A stretch of DNA of 64,000 nucleotides, taken from assembly GCF_014641715.1 (NCBI RefSeq), contig NZ_BMIG01000010.1, positions 62,001 through 126,000 on the forward strand, read 5' to 3'. The notes beneath the pieces were generated by a model that did no database searches, was not told where the DNA came from, and saw only the letters and a list, made by a program, of their open reading frames with translations. A program made the translations under genes and the position numbers. Positions 58,719 through 64,000 of this stretch are shown here, one piece after another. Positions within the stretch are counted from its first letter, which is position 1. Every line of letters begins with the position of its first letter. The DNA is from Polaromonas eurypsychrophila. GTDB lineage: Bacteria > Pseudomonadota > Gammaproteobacteria > Burkholderiales > Burkholderiaceae_C.

Positions 58719-59905
58719 TACACTCCGGTTGATTTCATGCGCGCCAGGTCGTCGGCGCCCCAGCCCAGTTCGGCCAGGATTTCCTCTGTATGCTCGCCGC
58801 GCCGCGGCGCCGCGCGAACGATGCTGCTGGGCGTACGTTCAAGCTGCACCGGTTGGCCGACCAGGCGCTGCGCACCCAGGTGCGTGGACACCACCTCCTT
58901 GACCATGGCCAAATGCTGGATCTGCGGCTCTTCAAACACCTCCGCCATGGTGTTGATGTGACCGCAGGCGACGCCGCCGGCGTTCAGGCGTTCTATCCAG
59001 TAATCCCTATCCTGCGCCGCCAGCAGCCGGTTGATTTCGGCGTTGAGCGCGTCGCGGTTGATGGAGCGGCCACGTTTGTCCTTGTAACGCTCGTCGCCGA
59101 CCCATTGCGGCGCGCCCAGAATGTCGCAAAAGCGCTCCCATATCTTGGAGCCGAACACTGCGATGTTCATGTAGCCGTCGCGCGCCTTGTAGACGCCGGT
59201 CGGAATACTGGTCGGGTGGAAGTTGCCGGCTTGCGCGGCGACTTCACCGTCGATCAGCCAGCGCGAGGTCTGGAAATCCATCATGTAGACCATGGATTCA
59301 AGCAGCGAGGTGTGCAACCACTGGCCCTTGCCCGAAGCCGCGCGCTCGAGCAGCGCCACCAGGATGCCCTGGGCCGCAAAAATGCCGGCGCACAGGTCGG
59401 CGATCGGGATGCCCACGCGCATGGGGCCCTGCTCGACCATACCGGTCACCGACATCAGCCCGCCCATGCCCTGGGCAATCTGGTCAAAGCCGGGGCGCGT
59501 TGCCAGCGGGCCGGTCTGGCCGAAGCCCGAGATGCTGGCGTACACCAGGCCCGGGTTGTCCACGGCCAGGGTTTCATAGTCAATCCCCAGCCGAAACTTG
59601 ACGTCAGGCCGGAAGTTCTCCACCACCACGTCAGCGCCGGCAATCAGGCGTTTGAGCACACTGATGCCCTCAGGCTCCTTGAGGTTGAGCGTGATCGAAC
59701 GTTTATTGCGGTGGGTGTACTGGTAGTCCGAGCCTTCCTGGCCGCCCAGGGTGTCGTCGCCGCGCATGTGTTCGGGCATTTGCACCTGGATCACGTCAGC
59801 CCCCCAGTCGGCAAGCTGGCGGCAGGCGGTGGGTCCGGCACGGACCTGGGTAAGGTCCACCACCCGAAAGCGCGCAAGCGCGGAAGAAGCAGGCATGTGT
59901 GGCAT
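58715..59905 (-). CDS. CaiB/BaiF family CoA-transferase
   Basis: 396 residues from ATG 59905 (ATG 59896 is 3 residues later); an upstream extension to 59974 would overlap the operator region. FRVVDLTQVRAGPTACRQLA, DVVVENFRPDVKFRLGIDYE, YASISGFGQTGPLATRPGFD and LCAGIFAAQGILVALLERAA are family III CoA-transferase blocks. It moves CoA onto a carboxylic acid, probably the entry step of this operon. Confidence 0.92.
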   Translation of the reverse strand: MPHMPASSALARFRVVDLTQVRAGPTACRQLADWGADVIQVQMPEHMRGDDTLGGQEGSDYQYTHRNKRSITLNLKEPEGISVLKRLIAGADVVVENFRPDVKFRLGIDYETLAVDNPGLVYASISGFGQTGPLATRPGFDQIAQGMGGLMSVTGMVEQGPMRVGIPIADLCAGIFAAQGILVALLERAASGKGQWLHTSLLESMVYMMDFQTSRWLIDGEVAAQAGNFHPTSIPTGVYKARDGYMNIAVFGSKIWERFCDILGAPQWVGDERYKDKRGRSINRDALNAEINRLLAAQDRDYWIERLNAGGVACGHINTMAEVFEEPQIQHLAMVKEVVSTHLGAQRLVGQPVQLERTPSSIVRAAPRRGEHTEEILAELGWGADDLARMKSTGVY

Positions 59906-59940
59906 GTAGAAATCCGGAAAAAACTCAAAAACAAAACGGC

Positions 59941-59998
59941 AAGTGTCATCGTTCAAGTCGCAAAGTGTCAACACTTTTTATGAAAAAGAGAACACTTT
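59941..59998. promoter_or_regulatory. GntR operator cluster
   Basis: AAGTGT at 59941-59946, the inverted pair AAAGTGT-CA-ACACTTT at 59962-59977, and ACACTTT again at 59992-59998. Spacing and repetition in the divergent promoter region of the CoA-transferase operon and the GntR gene fit binding by a dimeric regulator. Confidence 0.55.
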
Positions 59999-60090
59999 TA
60001 TCGAATTTCACTTTTCAAACTGCGCTTGTTCGCTACCATAGGGACACTCTTGTCACGCGCCCGCAAAGCGTCCTACCGGCCCTCAAGCCC

Positions 60091-60768
60091 ATGTCATCAC
60101 CCAAAGAAAAGCCAGAGCAGGGACTGCCGATCTTTATTGCCGATGAGCTCAAGCACCTGATCTATACAGGGGCGCTCAAACCCGGCGAACGCCTCAACGA
60201 GGCGGCGCTGGCGCTGCGCATGGGCACCAGCCGCGGCCCCATTCGCGAGGCCATCCGCATGCTCACCGGTCTGGGCATCGTGAAAGCCGTCGTCAACCGC
60301 GGCGTGTTTGTGCGCCAGATCTCGATGCGCGAAATGCTGGAAATTTATGACCTGCGCGCGCTGGTGTTCGGTTTTGCTGCTGAACGCGCCACCGAGCACA
60401 TCGGTGAGGAGCACAAGCAGCTGTTCGAGCACCTGTTGGCACAGATGGATGAGGCCTGCGAGGCCGAGGACGCCGACCGTTATTACGACCTGAATCTGCA
60501 GTTCCACGCGATGATCCTGCGCCTGTCGAACAACCACCGCGCCCACGAAACCTATGACGAGTATGTCAAGGAGCTGCACCTGTTCCGACGGCGATATTTC
60601 AACTCGCCGGGTAACATGCGACGCTCCAACATCGAACACAAGTCTATTTTTGAGGCCATCGTCAAGGGTGCCAAAGTCAAGGCCCGAACAGCGGCGGAGC
60701 GCCATGTGCTGTCGGGACGCCAGCGCCTGCTGGCCAGCATCGACGACAGCAGCCCCCTGTCGGGATAA
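60091..60768 (+). CDS. GntR family transcriptional regulator (FadR/FCD type)
   Basis: 225 residues from ATG 60091. Winged helix-turn-helix with LKHLIYTGALKPGERLNEAA and TSRGPIREAIRMLTGLGIVK, then an all-helical FCD domain (DLRALVFGFAAERATEHIGE, DRYYDLNLQFHAMILRLS) with metal-binding His/Asp candidates. Divergent from the CoA-transferase operon, which it likely controls in response to an organic acid or acyl-CoA. Confidence 0.9.
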   Translation: MSSPKEKPEQGLPIFIADELKHLIYTGALKPGERLNEAALALRMGTSRGPIREAIRMLTGLGIVKAVVNRGVFVRQISMREMLEIYDLRALVFGFAAERATEHIGEEHKQLFEHLLAQMDEACEAEDADRYYDLNLQFHAMILRLSNNHRAHETYDEYVKELHLFRRRYFNSPGNMRRSNIEHKSIFEAIVKGAKVKARTAAERHVLSGRQRLLASIDDSSPLSG

Positions 60769-60859
60769 ACCCTTCGCTGCGCACTGAGTAGAATGCGCAA
60801 TCAGCCCGATTTCCCCGTGTGATACCGGCAAGCCGGGCCCCTCAACCTGACACACAGAC

Positions 60860-61741
60860 ATGAATACCATTACCGGCAGCATCGTTGCACTGGCCACCCC
60901 CCTGCATGAAGACGGCAGCGTTGACTACCCGACTTTGCGCAAGCTGGTGGACTGGCACATCGCCGAGGGCACCGACTGCATTGGTGTGGTCGGTACCACG
61001 GGCGAGTCGCCGACTGTCAATGTGGAAGAACATTGCGAGATCATCCGCGTCTCGGTCGAGCAGGCCAAAGGCCGTGTTCCCGTGATGGCCGGCTGCGGCG
61101 CCAACTCGACATCGGAAGCGATTGAGCTTGCCCGCTTTGCCAAAAAAGTCGGCGCCGACTGCCAGTTGCAGGTCGTGCCTTACTACAACAAGCCGACCCA
61201 AGAAGGTCAATACCGCCATTTCACGGCGATAGCCGAGGCGGTGGAACTGCCGATGGTGCTGTACAACGTCCCCGGCCGCACTGTGGGCGACATGCTGCAT
61301 CCCACAGTTTTGCGGCTGGCGCAGGTGCCTGGCATTGTCGGCATCAAGGAAGCTACGGGCAACATCGAGCGCGCGCAGTGGCTGATCAAGGAAGTGCCGG
61401 CCGGTTTTGCCGTGTACTCGGGTGATGACCCGACGGCTGTGGCGCTGATGCTTTGTGGCGGCCAGGGCAACATCAGCGTGACGGCCAATGTGGCGCCGCG
61501 CCTGATGCACGAGTTGTGTGTCGCTGCGATTGCCGGCGACACCCGCGCCGCAATGAAGATTCAGCTCCAGCTCCTGCCTTTGCACAAACACTTGTTTGTC
61601 GAAGCCAACCCGATCCCGGTCAAATGGGCCATGGCCCGCATGGGCCTGTGCGGCGGCACCTTGCGCCTGCCCATGACACCGCTTGAAACTGCCAACGAAG
61701 CCACGGTTGAAAACGCACTACACGTTTGTGGCCTGATCTAA
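60860..61741 (+). CDS. dapA: 4-hydroxy-tetrahydrodipicolinate synthase
   Basis: 293 residues. [63 protein letters not shown] and the Schiff-base block [16 protein letters not shown]. It condenses pyruvate with aspartate semialdehyde in lysine/diaminopimelate synthesis. bamC follows 17 bp later, a widely conserved pair. Confidence 0.96.
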   Translation: MNTITGSIVALATPLHEDGSVDYPTLRKLVDWHIAEGTDCIGVVGTTGESPTVNVEEHCEIIRVSVEQAKGRVPVMAGCGANSTSEAIELARFAKKVGADCQLQVVPYYNKPTQEGQYRHFTAIAEAVELPMVLYNVPGRTVGDMLHPTVLRLAQVPGIVGIKEATGNIERAQWLIKEVPAGFAVYSGDDPTAVALMLCGGQGNISVTANVAPRLMHELCVAAIAGDTRAAMKIQLQLLPLHKHLFVEANPIPVKWAMARMGLCGGTLRLPMTPLETANEATVENALHVCGLI

Positions 61742-61758
61742 TTTTTAAGGGAAAACCA

Positions 61759-62907
61759 GTGAAGAAGACATCACCCATGCCTACCGCCTCCCGCCAGGCA
61801 TTTACCCCGATGCCATTGATGGTGCTTGCTGGCGCCCTCATCCTGTCCGGTTGCTCGTCGATCGGCGAGGCATTGCAGGGCGACAAGGTCGATTACAAAT
61901 CCGCCACCAAAGGCGCTTCGCTGGACGTGCCGCCGGATCTGACCCAATTGTCACGAGAGACGCGTTACGTCGTGCCCGGCACGGCCGTCACCGCCAGCGG
62001 CTACCAGGTCGGCCAGACCACGCAGTCCGTGCCCACGGCGGCGACCACCGTCGGCGATGTACGGGTCGAACGCGCAGGCACCCAACGCTGGCTGGTGGTC
62101 AACCGCCCTGCCGACAAGCTGTGGGGCCCGGTGCGCGAGTTCTGGCAGGAAAGCGGCTTTCTGATGACCCTGGACCAGGAGAACCTGGGCATCATGGAAA
62201 CCGACTATGCGGAAAATCGCGCCAAGCTGCCTCAGGACTTTATAAGAGCCACGCTTGGCAAGCTGCTGGACAGCATGTACTCCACCGGCGAACGCGACAA
62301 GTTCCGCACCCGCCTGGAACGTACGCCCACGGGCGGCACTGAAATTTACATCAGCCACCGCGGCATGGTGGAAACCGTTCAGGAAAGCCGCACCACAGGT
62401 CCGGTGAAGTCTGGTGAAGGCACCATCTGGCAACCGCGTCCAGCCGACCCCGAACTTGAAGCGGAATTCCTGCGCCGATTGATGGTCAAACTGGGTGTGA
62501 CACAGGAACAATCCAAAGCCCTGGTCGCCAGCGGCACAAGTCGCCCAACGGCGCGCGTCGCCAATGTCAACAACGTGCCGGTCGTCCAGATTGATGAAGG
62601 TTTCGAGCGCGCCTGGCGCAGGGTCGGTCTGGCATTGGACCGCACCGGCTTCACCGTCGAGGACCGCGACCGCGCGCAAGGCACTTATTTCGTGCGTTAC
62701 GTCGAACCCACTGCAGACAAAAAGGAGCCGGGTTTCTTCGCCAAGATATTTAGCTCGCCATCCGCCATTGCTCCGCTGAAATACCGGATTGCCGTGCGCA
62801 GCCAGGCCGAGGCAACCACCGTATCCGTACTTAACGAGCAAGGCGCAGCTGATGCGTCGGCCAACGCCAAGCGCATTGTGCAGGTGATTGCAGACGACAT
62901 GAGATAA
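61759..62907 (+). CDS. bamC: outer membrane protein assembly factor BamC
   Basis: 382 residues from GTG 61759 with AAGGGA upstream. Lipoprotein signal with lipobox LILSGC (Cys32), then the unstructured BamC N-terminal segment (DYKSATKGASLDVPPDLTQL) and helix-grip domains (RWLVVNRPADKLWGPVREFW, GFERAWRRVGLALDRTGFTV). Part of the BAM complex that inserts outer-membrane proteins. Linkage to dapA supports the call. Confidence 0.93.
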   Translation: MKKTSPMPTASRQAFTPMPLMVLAGALILSGCSSIGEALQGDKVDYKSATKGASLDVPPDLTQLSRETRYVVPGTAVTASGYQVGQTTQSVPTAATTVGDVRVERAGTQRWLVVNRPADKLWGPVREFWQESGFLMTLDQENLGIMETDYAENRAKLPQDFIRATLGKLLDSMYSTGERDKFRTRLERTPTGGTEIYISHRGMVETVQESRTTGPVKSGEGTIWQPRPADPELEAEFLRRLMVKLGVTQEQSKALVASGTSRPTARVANVNNVPVVQIDEGFERAWRRVGLALDRTGFTVEDRDRAQGTYFVRYVEPTADKKEPGFFAKIFSSPSAIAPLKYRIAVRSQAEATTVSVLNEQGAADASANAKRIVQVIADDMR

Positions 62908-62913
62908 GTTCTC

Positions 62914-63037
62914 GTACTGCAGCCCGGAAGTAGCGGAACCAAACGAAGTGATGGCTTCGCCCCCAGGGCAAGAATGGCAACGCCGCCATGGGTGCGAAGA
63001 CGCGCTTTCATATTTCGATATTTTCGGGTTGCAGTAC
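62914..63037. repeat. 124-bp element bounded by inverted GTACTGCAGCCCG/CGGGTTGCAGTAC ends
   Basis: The two 13-nt ends match at 12 of 13 bases when inverted. The interior has GGAACCAAACGAAGTGATGG, close to the GAACCACACGAAGTGGGG of family B. It fills the bamC-hydrolase gap and ends just before the next ATG. May be a hairpin terminator or a small mobile element. Confidence 0.45.
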
Positions 63038-63040
63038 TAA

Positions 63041-63814
63041 ATGTTGCGGTTTAAAAGCCTGGGCAGCGGCAGCACCGGCAACGCCACGCTGATCGAGGCG
63101 GCCGGCCGACCCGCGTTTCGCGTGTTGGTCGATTGCGGTCTGGGCATCCGGCAGCTGTCGCTGCGACTGGCCGAAGCCGGCCTCGCCGACAGTGACATCA
63201 ACGCCATTTTCATCACCCACGAACACAGCGACCATATTGGTTGTGCGCGGCAGTTCGCGCTGCGTCATGGTGTACCGGTGTGGATGAGCATGGGCACCTA
63301 CAGCGCGCTGGACAAACCTGATTTTGACGGCTGGCTGCGGATTGCCCAGGACGGCGTCGCAATCGATCTGGGCGGCCTGCAGATCACGCCGTTCACGGTT
63401 CCGCATGACGCGCGCGAGCCTTTGCAGTTGACGTGTACGGACGGCGAAGGAAAGCTGGGCATCCTGACCGACCTTGGCCATGCCACCGCCCATGTACTGG
63501 GTCACCTTCAGTTGTGCGACGCGCTGATTCTCGAGTCCAACCACGACAGCGCGATGCTGGAGGCGTCAACTTACCCGTTTTTCCTCAAACAGCGTGTCAG
63601 CGGCCAGTTTGGTCATTTGTCGAACGAAGCAGCCGCGCAAATTGCCCGCAGCGTGTGCCATGCCGGCCTGAAACACTTGGTGGCCGCGCATCTGAGCCAG
63701 CAAAACAACCGGCCGGCCTTGGCGCAAGAACTGTTGTCCCAAGCCTTGGGGTGCCCCAGCACCGATATTGTGGTGGCCGATGCTGGTAGCGGCACACCCT
63801 GGCTCGCGCTGTAA
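63041..63814 (+). CDS. MBL-fold metallo-hydrolase (YycJ/WalJ-like)
   Basis: 257 residues. FKSLGSGSTGNATLIEAAG, LVDCGLGIRQL, the metal motif FITHEHSDHIGCARQFALRH, ILTDLGHATAHVLGHLQ and HLVAAHLSQQNNRP. The layout fits the YycJ-like branch, which in some bacteria acts as a 5'-3' exonuclease or in cell-wall-linked control; the role here is unknown. Confidence 0.9.
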   Translation: MLRFKSLGSGSTGNATLIEAAGRPAFRVLVDCGLGIRQLSLRLAEAGLADSDINAIFITHEHSDHIGCARQFALRHGVPVWMSMGTYSALDKPDFDGWLRIAQDGVAIDLGGLQITPFTVPHDAREPLQLTCTDGEGKLGILTDLGHATAHVLGHLQLCDALILESNHDSAMLEASTYPFFLKQRVSGQFGHLSNEAAAQIARSVCHAGLKHLVAAHLSQQNNRPALAQELLSQALGCPSTDIVVADAGSGTPWLAL

Positions 63815-63846
63815 TCCTCCCCCCTCTCTACATGCACCGCCCATGA

Positions 63847-63872
63847 AAAAAGCCGCCCAAAGGCGGCTTTTT
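63847..63872. terminator. bidirectional Rho-independent terminator
   Basis: AAAAAGCCGCC-CAAA-GGCGGCTTTTT: a 6-bp GC stem (11 bp with the A/T flank) with T-runs on both strands, lying between convergent genes ending at 63814 (plus) and 63897 (minus). Confidence 0.92.
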
Positions 63873-63896
63873 AACCGGAAAAAACCGGGTGGAAGA

Positions 63897-64000
63897 TTAC
63901 TTCTTCTCGCCAGTGCCGCTGGTTGCGGTGCCAGCGCCCGCGCCAGCATCGATAGGAGCAGCAGTGGTGCCGGAAATAGGTGCGGAAGCAGCAGCAGGTG
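63897..64000 (-). CDS. C-terminal end of Ala/Gly/Thr-rich protein, partial
   Basis: The minus strand reads open from the window edge to TAA at 63899-63897 and ends PIDAGAGAGTATSGTGEKK. Low complexity suggests a disordered tail. The terminator just downstream supports a real gene end. The family cannot be told from this piece. Confidence 0.6.
   Translation of the reverse strand, partial: PAAASAPISGTTAAPIDAGAGAGTATSGTGEKK

Overview
The window is a chromosomal stretch of a GC-rich betaproteobacterium. Gene content and protein character point to Burkholderiales, most likely Comamonadaceae near Polaromonas or Rhodoferax: a ribD-ribE-ribB(X)-ribH-nusB run, a fimT-pilV-pilW-pilX-pilY1-pilE minor-pilin operon, an otsB-GH15-otsA trehalose cluster, Bug-type binding proteins, and short interspersed repeats of the type I recall from that family. 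The genus is an inference. I see no rRNA, tRNA, CRISPR, prophage or complete insertion sequence.

Layout. 1-1161 (minus) is the truncated front of a large DUF748/AsmA-like envelope protein with an apparent frameshift. 1162-1989 is an AT-richer gap with a terminator hairpin, one small ORF with a good ribosome site, and a promoter next to a 20-bp palindrome; it leads into a membrane-anchored lytic transglycosylase. A ZTP riboswitch then precedes glyA, followed by nrdR. 4911-12411 (minus) is the type IV pilus minor-pilin/tip operon. 13214-17333 holds riboflavin synthesis and nusB, then an aminotransferase and ybgC-tolQ-tolR-tolA. dnaE lies on minus at 21434-24940. 25026-39086 mixes trhO, egtB, an osmC/flavodoxin/doxX/pirin redox group with a divergent LysR regulator, a flavoprotein, gluQRS, trmB, an RluA-type pseudouridine synthase, two divergent transglutaminase-type enzymes, a TlpA-like thioredoxin and egtD. 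39132-44611 holds cca and the trehalose cluster. 45121-52930 (minus) runs parE, a lytic transglycosylase, a degenerate GGDEF membrane protein, parC, a DUF2905 protein and a ROK kinase. 53077-55871 holds an MFS transporter, a tiny membrane protein, an SDR and a methyltransferase. 55881-59905 (minus) is a CoA-dependent catabolic operon with a divergent GntR regulator. 60860-63814 holds dapA, bamC and a metallo-hydrolase.

The most unusual feature is how short repeats interact with genes. Family A (about 50-70 bp, hairpin arm plus a GCCC...GGGC stem) occurs at least six times. Four copies lie inside genes with the reading frame kept open: gluQRS, cca, the signal peptide of a lytic transglycosylase, and motif II of a methyltransferase. 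Family B (about 80-110 bp, GC-rich) occurs at least five times. In three places its AGCGTGG end lies at the front of a gene (ybgC, gluQRS, RluA-type synthase), and its GTG is in frame with the gene and could be the start codon. A 164-bp element with terminal inverted repeats sits between ribD and ribE, and a two-hairpin repeat sits between tolA and dnaE.

Other points: a Bacillus Tgl-like transglutaminase homologue beside a classical transglutaminase-fold protein; a PilY1 with an extra domain of about 225 residues; a RibB fused to a GTP cyclohydrolase II-like domain that has lost its metal-binding cysteines; egtB and egtD 11 kb apart; and a frameshift splitting a zinc-ribbon membrane protein after otsA.
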